A DNA stretch of 64,000 nt from assembly GCA_024233865.1 (NCBI GenBank), contig JACKPA010000003.1:124001-188000 (forward strand). The letters are read 5' to 3'. The stretch's first letter is position 1, and every line of letters starts with the position of its first letter. A program made the translations under genes and the position numbers. The notes below the pieces were generated by a model, which worked only from the letters and a program-made list of their open reading frames with translations, had not been told where the DNA came from and ran no database searches. The stretch is from Leptospiraceae bacterium (GTDB lineage: Bacteria; Spirochaetota; Leptospiria; Leptospirales; Leptospiraceae). Shown piece after piece: positions 1 to 8,837 of this stretch.

Positions 1-1494
1 AATTTCTTCTATAGATGCTAAAGACTCTTCCACACTTGCCGCTTGCTCGTTTGCTCCGGATGTCACTTGGTGGGAGGCTTGTGTTATATTGGTAATTCCT
101 TCGTTGACTTGACTAATCGTTTGGCTTAGCTCGTCAACTAGTGAAGATATTGTATTGACCGTTTGGTTCACACCTTCTACGATTTTTTTATAGTCTCCTC
201 TATGTTTCCCAGAATCCACTTTTTGATTGAGTATCCCTTTGCTAACGGAATTGGCAATGTTATCAATATCCTTTACAACAGAACTGACACTTTCAATACA
301 TAGATTCAAGTTTTCTACAAGTGAATGGAATTCTCCGTTGTAGTTGTTGGTAACTTGGGAAGGGAACTCGCCTTTGGCTATTTTTTCTATATTTTCGGCA
401 ACAACTTTGACTGGACCTACAACAGCGTCCAAAGTACTGTTAATCCCTTCTACAATTTTTTTATATTCTCCTTTGTGCTTTTGCTGGTCAGCTCGTACAG
501 AGAGTTGTCCTTTTACGGCAGAATCCGATAAAAAGTTTATGTCGGAAATTAAGGATTGCAAGTTTTTGCTTACCTTTTCCATACTATGGGCAAGCAAGTC
601 TTCGGGAGAGAGTGGCTGAATTTTTACAGATAGATTACCTTCTGCAATTTTGTCCGCTATAAGTGATTTTTCCCTAAAATTTTCAGTTAATGTTTTAAAA
701 GACTCCGCAAGGCTTCCCAACTCATTATTTGCATAGTAGCCGAATTTAACATTTGTATTGCCGGTAGACACTTTTGTTGCTATGACATCCAATTCTTTAA
801 TTGGTTTTACGAGATTTTTGGATATATAAAAGCCAATAATTCCAATCAGTACACACAACATAAGAATTAAAAACCCAACTGTTACGATGGTTTCGTTTTG
901 GGCTTTTTCTAAGGGGGATTTTAAGGGAATGTACACGTTTAAAGAACCCATAAAAACATTCTCCGAGGGATTGATTCCATGACAATTGGCACACCCAGGG
1001 TGAGTGCTGCTATACAAAGGCTTCGATAGTCTTAAATGTCCTTCGTCTTCTTTTCGCACTTCGCTTAACTTTTGTGTTTTAAAAGCCAATAAAAAATCTC
1101 TTTCATAAGGAGCTTCAACGGCAGTCATATTTCCTCCATGGGTAGGAACTCCGGTAATTTCTTTATCTCCGATCAACCGAACCCTGTCTTTATCCACTCC
1201 AAAATCGTGTATGATGGCGTTATCTATCGCCCGGATAGTCCTTTTCCAGTCCTCTAAAATGATCGTTTTTTTAAATTCATCGCTCCCTGCAAATTCTGTT
1301 TGAAATCGAATGGTAGATACCATAAGCATTTGGACGGTTCGCTCCATTTGCGTATCTGCTCTTTCGTTTATTTCTTTTAGAGTTCTGGTTTTGATCGTTT
1401 GATGGATAAATGCCCCGAATATTCCGGACCCTAATAAACCCGTAAAAGTTAGGATCACAAAAATTTGTTTCTGTATACCTTTCACCTTAAACAT
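1..1494 (-). CDS. Methyl-accepting chemotaxis protein with periplasmic heme-c (DUF3365-like) sensor domain, partial
   Basis: Reads from an ATG at 1494 to the left edge (498 codons, no stop), so the C-terminal signalling tip is outside the window. Order: membrane segment at about residues 8-30; a periplasmic domain with a heme-c motif C168-A-N-C171-H172; a second membrane segment at about 203-224; HAMP; then further HAMP-like repeats with the recurring element KGEYKKIVEGIN; then the start of the MCP helical bundle (GANEQAASVEES). A periplasmic CxxCH in this position is typical of DUF3365/Tll0287-like domains, so a covalently bound heme sensing redox state or a gaseous ligand is likely. That is inference from family; the chemoreceptor assignment itself is clear. 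The gene diverges from the one starting at 1669. No che gene is adjacent, so it probably signals to a remote CheA. Confidence 0.9.
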   Translation of the reverse strand, partial: MFKVKGIQKQIFVILTFTGLLGSGIFGAFIHQTIKTRTLKEINERADTQMERTVQMLMVSTIRFQTEFAGSDEFKKTIILEDWKRTIRAIDNAIIHDFGVDKDRVRLIGDKEITGVPTHGGNMTAVEAPYERDFLLAFKTQKLSEVRKEDEGHLRLSKPLYSSTHPGCANCHGINPSENVFMGSLNVYIPLKSPLEKAQNETIVTVGFLILMLCVLIGIIGFYISKNLVKPIKELDVIATKVSTGNTNVKFGYYANNELGSLAESFKTLTENFREKSLIADKIAEGNLSVKIQPLSPEDLLAHSMEKVSKNLQSLISDINFLSDSAVKGQLSVRADQQKHKGEYKKIVEGINSTLDAVVGPVKVVAENIEKIAKGEFPSQVTNNYNGEFHSLVENLNLCIESVSSVVKDIDNIANSVSKGILNQKVDSGKHRGDYKKIVEGVNQTVNTISSLVDELSQTISQVNEGITNITQASHQVTSGANEQAASVEESLASIEEI

Positions 1495-1625
1495 AACACA
1501 TTTTTCCCATAAATTGTCATAATATGTACTATGGTAAATTATTGTGTTTGTGTGTCAGGTATTATTTAGCGGGAATTTAGGATTGGCTTGTCATTTTATT
1601 TTAAATAGAATTTGATTTTTTTCTT

Positions 1626-1654
1626 TTGGAATTATCCTAAACTTTTAGTATAGT
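1626..1654 (+). promoter_or_regulatory. Candidate sigma70-type promoter for the gene at 1669
   Basis: TTGGAA at 1626-1631 and TATAGT at 1649-1654 are separated by 17 nt (4/6 and 5/6 matches to consensus). The predicted transcript would begin about 8 nt before the ATG at 1669, and no Shine-Dalgarno sequence is visible there, so the mRNA may be nearly leaderless. AT-rich DNA gives chance matches, so this is tentative. Confidence 0.3.
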
Positions 1655-1668
1655 CAAATTTATTAAAC

Positions 1669-3540
1669 ATGAATGAAATAATTCTAAAACCAATTGAAAG
1701 TCCAAATTACTCAAAAGAGGGAAGCAAATACGATCGCTTGATAGCATCAGGGGTCTCTTTTTTGTGCTGGTTAAGCCCAATGGTAGGTATGGGAATGTTT
1801 TTCCCTATTGGAGCGCTTATACTTTACCGAAATAACCAAAAAATCCGAATAGCAGCTTTTCACTCCTTTATATTCCAGCTAGTGATATATGTTATCTTTT
1901 ATCCCTTAGAGCTTTTTACCTATATTAGTGATGCAACTGATGCTATGGTGAGTAATTTTATAGTTAAAACTGCCTTACTTATACTTATTAGCGTAATCAG
2001 ACCGATTTTTGGAACTATCGATATTCTATCAGACGGAATAGATAACTCTTTTGGTTCACCTGAGATTACATTTGACTCTATGTTCCCCGGGGCTGGTTTT
2101 GTTAAGATATTTTTTTTAGGTTTGATTTTTTTATACTCGAGTACCGCATTTTTAATACTCTATTTAAATCGCAGATTTTGGGTAAAAAAGTTTACCAAAG
2201 ACTATTTTTATTCTAAGTATCTCGTTTACGAAAGAAACAGGTCTATTAGCTTACCTCGCATTGCTTTTACACTACTTGGCACGATAATTGTAACAATCTA
2301 TTTCCTTTGGTCTGCTGAAAATTATAAATTTAACTATCCGGTGATAGCCATTCGTGAATTTACGGTCTTGTTTTGGTTTGGCTTTTTGGCTGCCGCTTCC
2401 CTCTTTGGGCAGAATAAGGTTTTTTCCATTTTTCGGAAAATGTATTGCAGCTTGGATGTTCACCTTAGGCTAAGTTACAAAACAAAATCACCGGCAGATC
2501 ATAACTATAAAAAAAAGTATAAATATACCCGAATTAGAGAATTTATTTTACCGGGATGGGGACATATCTATTTGCAAAGGTACTGGAAAGGCTTTCCTTT
2601 GTTGTTTATATTTTTGCTCCTTCTGCTGTTTTTTGTAACAAGTATCTATTTTTATTTGGAATTGGCATCCGGAATACGTTTTATGAGTTCCCTCGGATTA
2701 AAGCCTGGTATACCGGATAAAGATTTCCTAAGTCACGCTGACAATCCGATTTTCATTGTCATTTTTGCTGTGTGCCTTTTGTTCGTTTATATATTTTCCA
2801 ATTTGGAAATCAAAAAATCACTTAAAAATGATGGAGAACCTTTTGAAAAAAGGGGTTTACAAAGCGGTTTTTTTAACAATATCCCTTTAAGCTTGCTTGT
2901 TCATTTGATTCTTATTTCTATCATTTTTATCATTCCAATTATTTTAAGCCGATCATCATCCAAAAATAAAAAGCAAGACCTATCCAAAACACACTTTCAG
3001 CCTAAAAAGATGGAATTTTATTTTATAGACCCTGAAATTCCGGATGAAGTGAAAGACCTTAACGGAGGTGTTATATCAGGAACAGAAACGCCCAACGAAA
3101 AAGAAGGAATCAAAATTCCGGATGAAAAGCCTTCTGACGAAGGCAAAGTGAAAGGTTATGTCAAAAGGATTCGTGGGAAAAAGTTACCCAAAACCTACTC
3201 CAATTATATTTCAGCAAGGATGCGAGGACCGGAAACCTTTATGGAATATTGGAGACGTGCCCCTTATCCCTATTCTTGCGTAGTTGCTTATACAATTACT
3301 CCCGAAGGTGATATTACGGATGTCCAAATGGTTGAGACTTCCGACTATCCTGACCAAGACAGATTAACTTTAGAGCTAATTGAAAGTATGTCTCCGGTTA
3401 TGCCACCACCAAATGCCAAAGGAGATGTTAGAGTGACGGAATTATTTTGGAATGGTCCTATCGATCCGGATGCCATGCCAACACAATTACAGAAGGAAAT
3501 GGTTTTGATGTTTGACGGAAGATATATGGAAGAGTTTTAA
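1669..3540 (+). CDS. Multi-spanning membrane protein (Tic20/DUF4870- and TM2-like) with C-terminal TonB-like domain
   Basis: 623 aa. The N-terminal part has several hydrophobic spans, beginning like DUF4870/Tic20 proteins (FLCWLSPMVGMGMFFPIGAL, about residues 32-51). Near residue 290 comes a positively charged motif followed by spans (ILPGWGHIYLQRYWKG) that resembles the TM2/DUF5683 family. Another span at about 405-430 leads to a charged linker. The last ~100 residues (about 525-600, VVAYTITPEGDITDVQMVE then DRLTLELIESMSPVMPPP) match the pattern of TonB C-terminal domains. The arrangement span-linker-TonB suggests energy transduction or envelope bridging, but no ExbB/ExbD genes are near. Its TAA overlaps the ATG of the next gene (TAATG), implying coupled translation. 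The domain fusion is unusual; function unknown. Confidence 0.75.
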   Translation: MNEIILKPIESPNYSKEGSKYDRLIASGVSFLCWLSPMVGMGMFFPIGALILYRNNQKIRIAAFHSFIFQLVIYVIFYPLELFTYISDATDAMVSNFIVKTALLILISVIRPIFGTIDILSDGIDNSFGSPEITFDSMFPGAGFVKIFFLGLIFLYSSTAFLILYLNRRFWVKKFTKDYFYSKYLVYERNRSISLPRIAFTLLGTIIVTIYFLWSAENYKFNYPVIAIREFTVLFWFGFLAAASLFGQNKVFSIFRKMYCSLDVHLRLSYKTKSPADHNYKKKYKYTRIREFILPGWGHIYLQRYWKGFPLLFIFLLLLLFFVTSIYFYLELASGIRFMSSLGLKPGIPDKDFLSHADNPIFIVIFAVCLLFVYIFSNLEIKKSLKNDGEPFEKRGLQSGFFNNIPLSLLVHLILISIIFIIPIILSRSSSKNKKQDLSKTHFQPKKMEFYFIDPEIPDEVKDLNGGVISGTETPNEKEGIKIPDEKPSDEGKVKGYVKRIRGKKLPKTYSNYISARMRGPETFMEYWRRAPYPYSCVVAYTITPEGDITDVQMVETSDYPDQDRLTLELIESMSPVMPPPNAKGDVRVTELFWNGPIDPDAMPTQLQKEMVLMFDGRYMEEF

Positions 3541-4718
3541 TGGATGAAAACCAATACAGAATTTTAATTGTTGATGATACACAAAAGAACATACAATTAA
3601 TAGGCACAATTCTAAAAGAAGAAGGATACACCATTAATGTTGCCCAAAATGGTGTACAAGCCCTCAATTTAATTTCCAAAATCAATCCGGACCTCATACT
3701 TTTGGATGTAATGATGCCGGAAATGGACGGATTTGAAGCCTGTCAAAAAATTAAAGAAAATCCGAAATACAAAGATATCCCTATTATATTCCTGACGGCA
3801 AGGGTAGACACTGAAGATATAGTGAAGGGTTTTGAGATGGGAGCCGCTGACTACATTGCCAAACCTTTTCAAGCAGAAGAATTATTAGCAAGAATTTCCA
3901 CACATCTGGAATTAAGAAATTCCAAAATTCAATTGCAGTCTACACTCAAAAGTATTCAAAGAGATTTGGATATAGCCCAAAATATCCAGCATAATATTTT
4001 ACCCAAAAATTTAGACAGTCTAAAAAACTTAAAATTAGCAACACAGTATCTTCCTATGTCCGAAGTAGGAGGGGATTTTTATGACATTTCCGAAATTCGA
4101 CCTGGAATTGTTCGAGTATTTTTAGCCGATGCAACAGGACATGGAATTCAAGCAGCCCTTATTACCATGGCTATTAAAAGTGAATATGAAAGCTTGAAGC
4201 TAAGGGTAAAGGAACCTTCTGAACTATTGAATCACCTCAATGCAAATTTTATGAAAAAATTTGAGTCTTTATCTACTTTTTTTACGTGTTTTTTGGTAGA
4301 TATACATTTGAACAAAAACAAAGTTTTTTTTTCCATGGCTGCTCACCCGAGACAAGTTTTAATCAAACAAACAGGTGAGATAAAGTTTTTAGCAACCAAA
4401 GGACCTTTGATAGGTTTGAGTAAAAGCAACAGGTACAATTTAGTGGAATTTGACTTCTCTAAGGGAGACACTTTGATACTATTTTCTGACGGGGTCTATG
4501 AAGAATTCAATCGGGAAAAAGTAGAATTCGGGCAAAACGGACTTTATGAAGTTTTAACCCAAAATAAAGATAAAAACGTTAACCAACTCGTAGAAAATAT
4601 TTTGGAATCACTAGAAAACTTCTTGGAAGGAAAGCCCAAACAAGACGATATAACAATTATTGGAATTGAAAATTCTATCGGATGGAATGACTTCAAAAAT
4701 CATTTCTTTGAAATTTAA
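3540..4718 (+). CDS. Response regulator with PP2C/SpoIIE-type serine phosphatase output (RsbU-like)
   Basis: 392 aa. Receiver domain at residues 7-120 with acidic pair D12/D13, phospho-acceptor D56 (LLLDVMMPEMDG) and K108. A helical linker (about 125-160) leads to a PP2C/SpoIIE phosphatase domain with metal-binding motifs GGDFYD, LADATGHG and DTLILFSDGVYEEF and the closing DDITIIGIE. Such REC-PP2C proteins dephosphorylate anti-sigma-factor antagonists in partner-switching pathways; no STAS or RsbW-like partner lies nearby. Start overlaps the upstream stop by one base, so its amount is probably tied to the membrane/TonB-like protein. Confidence 0.93.
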   Translation: MDENQYRILIVDDTQKNIQLIGTILKEEGYTINVAQNGVQALNLISKINPDLILLDVMMPEMDGFEACQKIKENPKYKDIPIIFLTARVDTEDIVKGFEMGAADYIAKPFQAEELLARISTHLELRNSKIQLQSTLKSIQRDLDIAQNIQHNILPKNLDSLKNLKLATQYLPMSEVGGDFYDISEIRPGIVRVFLADATGHGIQAALITMAIKSEYESLKLRVKEPSELLNHLNANFMKKFESLSTFFTCFLVDIHLNKNKVFFSMAAHPRQVLIKQTGEIKFLATKGPLIGLSKSNRYNLVEFDFSKGDTLILFSDGVYEEFNREKVEFGQNGLYEVLTQNKDKNVNQLVENILESLENFLEGKPKQDDITIIGIENSIGWNDFKNHFFEI

Positions 4719-4742
4719 TAATCAAACATAAGAGGGAAAAAA

Positions 4743-4847
4743 ATGGTAGTAAACGATTTGATTTTTATAATGAGTATTGGTGGAGTAGTAATAATGGTTT
4801 TTATGTTGGGCTTTATCTATTTTACCTTAAAGAAGAAACTAAAATAG
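4743..4847 (+). CDS. Small single-span membrane protein (34 aa)
   Basis: ATG at 4743 is preceded at a good distance by the purine-rich sequence AGAGGGAAA. The 34-aa product has one hydrophobic segment (about residues 5-27) and ends in lysines (LKKKLK), the usual pattern of a short N-out/C-in membrane protein. It lies 24 bp after the REC-PP2C gene, same strand, and could be the last gene of that operon. No family recognised. The good ribosome-binding site and the positive-inside tail support it; its length keeps confidence moderate. Confidence 0.45.
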   Translation: MVVNDLIFIMSIGGVVIMVFMLGFIYFTLKKKLK

Positions 4848-4868
4848 TGTACGTAGAATTTATGCCCG

Positions 4869-4895
4869 TAGGGACACGGTGCGTCCGTGTCCCTA
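4869..4895. repeat. Dispersed hairpin repeat, GTAGGG family (perfect 11-bp stem)
   Basis: TAGGGACACGG and CCGTGTCCCTA are perfect complements around the loop TGCGT. It lies between convergent genes (4847 and 4931) but has no T-run, so it is not a classical terminator. Similar hairpins with TAGGG/CCCTA or TAGG/CCTA ends occur at 16378-16406, 49118-49146 and 51815-51844. Confidence 0.7.
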
Positions 4896-4930
4896 ATAGT
4901 AATCAATTGCTGTCAAACGCTATTGCCCAA

Positions 4931-5386
4931 TTAATGTTTTACATTGGAAATAATAGCTTCTTGTAGATTGGCTTTGGTGAAATCAACTTCTTTTAGCTCA
5001 GTTTTGCTTAAATCAACCCTTGCCAAATTTGCTCCGCTGAGGTTTGCTCTACTCAAATTTGCTCCGCTCAAATTTGCCTCACTAAAATCAACTCCGATTA
5101 AATTCGATTCCCTTAAGTCTGCTCCGCTTAAATTCGCTCCCGTCAAGTTTGCTCCCATCAAATCCGCTTTGCTTAAATCAGCTCCATTTAATTTCGCTCT
5201 GCTTAGATTTGCGTCTTTTAGGTTAGAACCGCTAAAATTAGTTCCAATTAAGTGTGCTTCTTTCAGATTTGAGCCAGCCAAGTTTGCTCTACTCAAGTCT
5301 ATGGAAATCAAATCCGACCTACTCAAGTCTGTATTGCTTAAATTTTTTATACCGTTTTTGGCATTTTTATAGTCTTGTTCTTTCAT
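4931..5386 (-). CDS. Pentapeptide-repeat protein
   Basis: 151 aa, almost entirely A(D/N)LXX-type pentapeptides (for example ANLSGANLSRANLSG), about 25 in a row, which fold as a right-handed quadrilateral beta-helix. No signal peptide or membrane segment, so cytoplasmic. Some members of the family (Qnr, MfpA) mimic B-form DNA and protect topoisomerases, but most have no known role. The gene diverges from the MmeI-like restriction-modification gene 121 bp away, and a second pentapeptide-repeat gene closes the other side of that enzyme. Family certain, function unknown. Confidence 0.9.
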   Translation of the reverse strand: MKEQDYKNAKNGIKNLSNTDLSRSDLISIDLSRANLAGSNLKEAHLIGTNFSGSNLKDANLSRAKLNGADLSKADLMGANLTGANLSGADLRESNLIGVDFSEANLSGANLSRANLSGANLARVDLSKTELKEVDFTKANLQEAIISNVKH

Positions 5387-5507
5387 TATATACCCATAAG
5401 TAGAGTAGTTTTCAGAAAAGTAAAGGGAAAATATCTTTATTCAAAAGTAAAGTCGCTAATTACTTTATAATCTTGACATACTATTTTATCATACCAATCT
5501 GCATTTT

Positions 5508-8315
5508 ATGGCTTTAAACTGGAATGAAATCAAAGAAAGGGCATCCATTTTCTCCAAAGAATGGGAAAAAGAAAGCAGTGAAGATGCTGAAGCAAAATCC
5601 TTTTGGGATGGCTTTTTTAATGTTTTTGGAATATCCCGCAGGAGAGTCGCAAGCTTTGAAAAGCGTGTCAGAATGAGCGAAGAACAACAAGGATTTATCG
5701 ATCTCTTATGGAAGGGCGTTCTGCTCATCGAACACAAATCTCGTGGAAAAGACTTGGATAGAGCCTACCAACAAGCCATTGACTATTTCCCTGGTTTAAA
5801 AGAAGAAGAACTTCCCAAATATATCTTGGTTTCCGATTTTGCACGCTTTCGATTGTTTGATCTGGATGAAAATAGTCATATCGAATTTTCTCTCAACGAA
5901 TTGGTTGATAATGTTCAACATTTCGGATTTGTAGCCGGATACGAAAAGAAAATCTATCACGATGACCCTGTAAATATTCAAGCCGCAGAATTGATGGGAA
6001 AACTCTATGATAGGCTAAAAGACATTGGTTATGAAGGGCACCCTTTGGAAGTATATTTGGTCAGAGTACTATTCTGTTTATTTGCCGAAGATACTGGTAT
6101 TTTTGAGAAAGACCAATTCCAAGACTATATATTGCAAAGAACAAATGTTGACGGAAGTGACTTGGCAGCAAAGCTACAGGAATTGTTTCAGACTCTAAAT
6201 ACACATCCAAATAAACGCTTCAAAAATTTAGATGAACAGCTAAACTCTTTTCCGTTTGTAAATGGAAAACTATTTGAAGAATTGCTACCTACAGCCAGTT
6301 TTGATTCTAAAATGAGAAAGGCGTTATTGGATTGTTGCCATTTTGATTGGAGTGGAATTTCACCTGCCATATTTGGATCAATGTTTCAAAGTGTTATGAA
6401 CCCGGAACTTAGACGAAATCTGGGTGCACACTATACCAGTGAAAAAAATATACTCAAAGTAATAAAATCTTTATTTTTGGACGATCTTTATGAAGAGTTA
6501 GAATCTGTAAAAGGAAATCGAAACAAACTGATAGATTTCCATAAAAAGTTGGCGAGTCTAAGATTTCTTGACCCTGCCTGTGGATGTGGCAATTTCTTGG
6601 TTATTACCTATCGAGAAATTCGAAAATTAGAGATTGAAATCTTAAAAATCTTAAGCAAGGGAGAGCGATTTTCGGATGTAAAGACTGTTGTATTGATCAA
6701 TGTAGATCAAATGTATGGAATTGAAATAGAAGAGTTTCCTGCAAGAATCGCAGAGGTTGCAATGTGGCTCATTGATCATCAAATGAATAGAAAGCTAAGT
6801 GAAGAGTTTGGTATGTACTATTTAAGGCTACCTCTCACAAACAGTGCGAATATAGTTAATGCAAATGCTTTGCGAATAGATTGGAGGGGTTTACTCAAAC
6901 CCAGAATTATAGAAACCTATTTTTACGATATGGGGAAAAAAGAAACTGCCGGAAAGATAGAAGAAAGCGGTTTGGATTACTCTTATATATTCGGAAACCC
7001 ACCTTTTGTTGGGAAACAATACCAGACTGAGTATCAAAAAAAGGATTTAGTTTTAAATTTTCAAGAAATAAAAGGAGCAGGAATATTAGATTATGTATGT
7101 GGCTGGTATATTAAAGCTGCTAACCATATCCAAAAAACAGAGATCAAAGTTGCCTTCGTTTCAACCAATTCGATTTCACAAGGAGAACAAGTAGGGATAC
7201 TGTGGAATGAACTCTTCAATCAGTATAAAGTCAAAATCCATTTTGCTCATAAAACATTTAAATGGACAAATGAAGCCAAAGGAAAAGCTGCTGTTTATTG
7301 TGTAGTAATTGGATTTGCAAATTATGATATAAATAATAAAAACCTGTTTGAATATGAAGATATAAAAGGTGAACCGCATGAAATTCAAGTTACAAATATT
7401 AATCCTTATTTAGTGGAAGGAAGAGATTTGGTAGTATTAAAAAGGAGAACATCAATTTGTAATGTACCAGAAATTTCATTTGGTAGTATGCCAAATGACG
7501 GAGGTAATTTTCTTTTTACAGATGATGAAAAAAAGGAATTTGTAACAAAAGAACCTAAATCAAAGAAATATATGAAGCCTTTATTAAGTGCCTATGAATT
7601 CATCAATGGCGAAAAACGCTGGTGTTTATGGTTGAAAGATGCAGACCCAAAAGAAATTAAAGAGTTAAAAGAAGTTTTAAAAAGGATAGAAGCAGTAAAA
7701 AAACTACGGGGTGAAAGCAATAGAGAAGCAACAAAAAAACTTGCAGAGTTTCCACAACTATTTGGTGAAATTCGGCAACCTGATTCAAATTATATTCTCA
7801 TTCCAAGAGTTTCATCTGAGAATAGAAAATATATTCCTATAGGTTTTTTTGATAAAAACTCAATTGTAAGTGATAGTTGTATGTCAATACAGGAAGCCAA
7901 ACTTTTTCATTTTGGAGTCTTGACATCTCTCATGCACATGTCTTGGGTAAGATATGTTTGTGGTAAACTTGAAGGTCGTTATAGGTATTCTAATGAAATT
8001 GTTTACAACAACTTCCCTTGGCCGTTAAATCCAACTGAAAAACAAAAACAGGCTATAGAACAGGCAGCACAAAATGTTTTGGAAGCAAGAAAGGAATTCC
8101 CCGATTCCAGTTTAGCCGAATTATATGACCCACTCACCATGCCACCTAAACTTGTAAAAGCTCACCAAGAGCTTGATAAAGCGGTAGACTTGGCTTATCG
8201 TCCTCAAGCATTTAGTAGTGAGTCCAAACGTATGGAGTTTTTGTTTGAGCTTTATGAAAAATACACTGCCGGATTGTTCAAAAAAGAAAAAAAGCTTAAA
8301 AAACCTAAACCCTGA
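5508..8315 (+). CDS. MmeI-like single-chain restriction-modification enzyme (type IIL/IIG)
   Basis: 935 aa, the usual length of MmeI-family enzymes that combine endonuclease, adenine methyltransferase and target recognition in one chain. Nuclease residues D65, E75 and K77 (FIDLLWK...LLIEHKS) match the D-x9-E-x-K pattern of MmeI. The N6-adenine methyltransferase has motif I at D355 (DPACGCGNF) and motif IV at N497 (NPPF). The remaining C-terminal third is the place for target recognition and includes NNFPWP near residue 840. All catalytic residues are intact, so the enzyme looks functional. It should cut at a fixed distance from an asymmetric site and methylate one strand for protection, so no separate methylase is needed, and none is present. 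A perfect -35 (TTGACA, 5473-5478) precedes the ATG, though the -10 is poor. Flanked by pentapeptide-repeat genes on both sides. Confidence 0.92.
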   Translation: MALNWNEIKERASIFSKEWEKESSEDAEAKSFWDGFFNVFGISRRRVASFEKRVRMSEEQQGFIDLLWKGVLLIEHKSRGKDLDRAYQQAIDYFPGLKEEELPKYILVSDFARFRLFDLDENSHIEFSLNELVDNVQHFGFVAGYEKKIYHDDPVNIQAAELMGKLYDRLKDIGYEGHPLEVYLVRVLFCLFAEDTGIFEKDQFQDYILQRTNVDGSDLAAKLQELFQTLNTHPNKRFKNLDEQLNSFPFVNGKLFEELLPTASFDSKMRKALLDCCHFDWSGISPAIFGSMFQSVMNPELRRNLGAHYTSEKNILKVIKSLFLDDLYEELESVKGNRNKLIDFHKKLASLRFLDPACGCGNFLVITYREIRKLEIEILKILSKGERFSDVKTVVLINVDQMYGIEIEEFPARIAEVAMWLIDHQMNRKLSEEFGMYYLRLPLTNSANIVNANALRIDWRGLLKPRIIETYFYDMGKKETAGKIEESGLDYSYIFGNPPFVGKQYQTEYQKKDLVLNFQEIKGAGILDYVCGWYIKAANHIQKTEIKVAFVSTNSISQGEQVGILWNELFNQYKVKIHFAHKTFKWTNEAKGKAAVYCVVIGFANYDINNKNLFEYEDIKGEPHEIQVTNINPYLVEGRDLVVLKRRTSICNVPEISFGSMPNDGGNFLFTDDEKKEFVTKEPKSKKYMKPLLSAYEFINGEKRWCLWLKDADPKEIKELKEVLKRIEAVKKLRGESNREATKKLAEFPQLFGEIRQPDSNYILIPRVSSENRKYIPIGFFDKNSIVSDSCMSIQEAKLFHFGVLTSLMHMSWVRYVCGKLEGRYRYSNEIVYNNFPWPLNPTEKQKQAIEQAAQNVLEARKEFPDSSLAELYDPLTMPPKLVKAHQELDKAVDLAYRPQAFSSESKRMEFLFELYEKYTAGLFKKEKKLKKPKP

Positions 8316-8316
8316 T

Positions 8317-8697
8317 TTATTTAATCCAATTTACTTCATCAAACCCATTTACCTTTAAGCTTCTAATATATTCCTTATACTGAATGGGTAGTGTTGTTTC
8401 TTCTATAAATGCGTTTTCTAGTTTTACACCATCCAAAACAGCTTTGTTCAAATTGGCTCGGCGTAGATTTACTCCCGTCAGATCTGCTTCTCGTAAATTG
8501 GCTCTACTTAGGTTTGCTTCAAATAGATTTGCCTTAGACAAGATTGCTTTGCATAGATTTGCACCGCTTAGATCAATTCTGTTTAAATCCGCTTCAAATA
8601 AGTTTGCTTCCGTTAAGTCTACATCATTTAAAGTAGCTTTAAATAAATTTGCACCGCTAAAGTTTACTTTTCGCATATTTTTTCTTAGTTGTCCCAT
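8317..8697 (-). CDS. Pentapeptide-repeat protein, convergent with the MmeI-like gene
   Basis: 126 aa. After a short basic N-terminus (MGQLRKNMRK) there are about 18 A(D/N)LXX-type repeats (ANLREADLTGVNLRRANL), then a non-repeat tail ending WIK. Cytoplasmic. Its stop codon is one base from the stop of the MmeI-like gene, so the two messages must overlap at their 3' ends. Related in type, but not closely in sequence, to the pentapeptide protein at 4931-5386. Function unknown; a DNA-mimic role is only a family-based possibility. Confidence 0.88.
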   Translation of the reverse strand: MGQLRKNMRKVNFSGANLFKATLNDVDLTEANLFEADLNRIDLSGANLCKAILSKANLFEANLSRANLREADLTGVNLRRANLNKAVLDGVKLENAFIEETTLPIQYKEYIRSLKVNGFDEVNWIK

Positions 8698-8837
8698 TTT
8701 TTGAACCTTATTTTTTTAATATACTCGTATTTATATATAGTAGCAAAGCTGTTTATTAGTCAATAAATAAATGATCCAGAAGTTTCGGGTTACTATTATA
8801 AAATATATTTTTATCACTTTATTAAATTTCTTAAAAG

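Noticed and set aside
4944..5372. Long plus-strand frame opposite the pentapeptide gene
   Set aside because: Pentapeptide repeats lack stop codons on the opposite strand, which creates long shadow frames.
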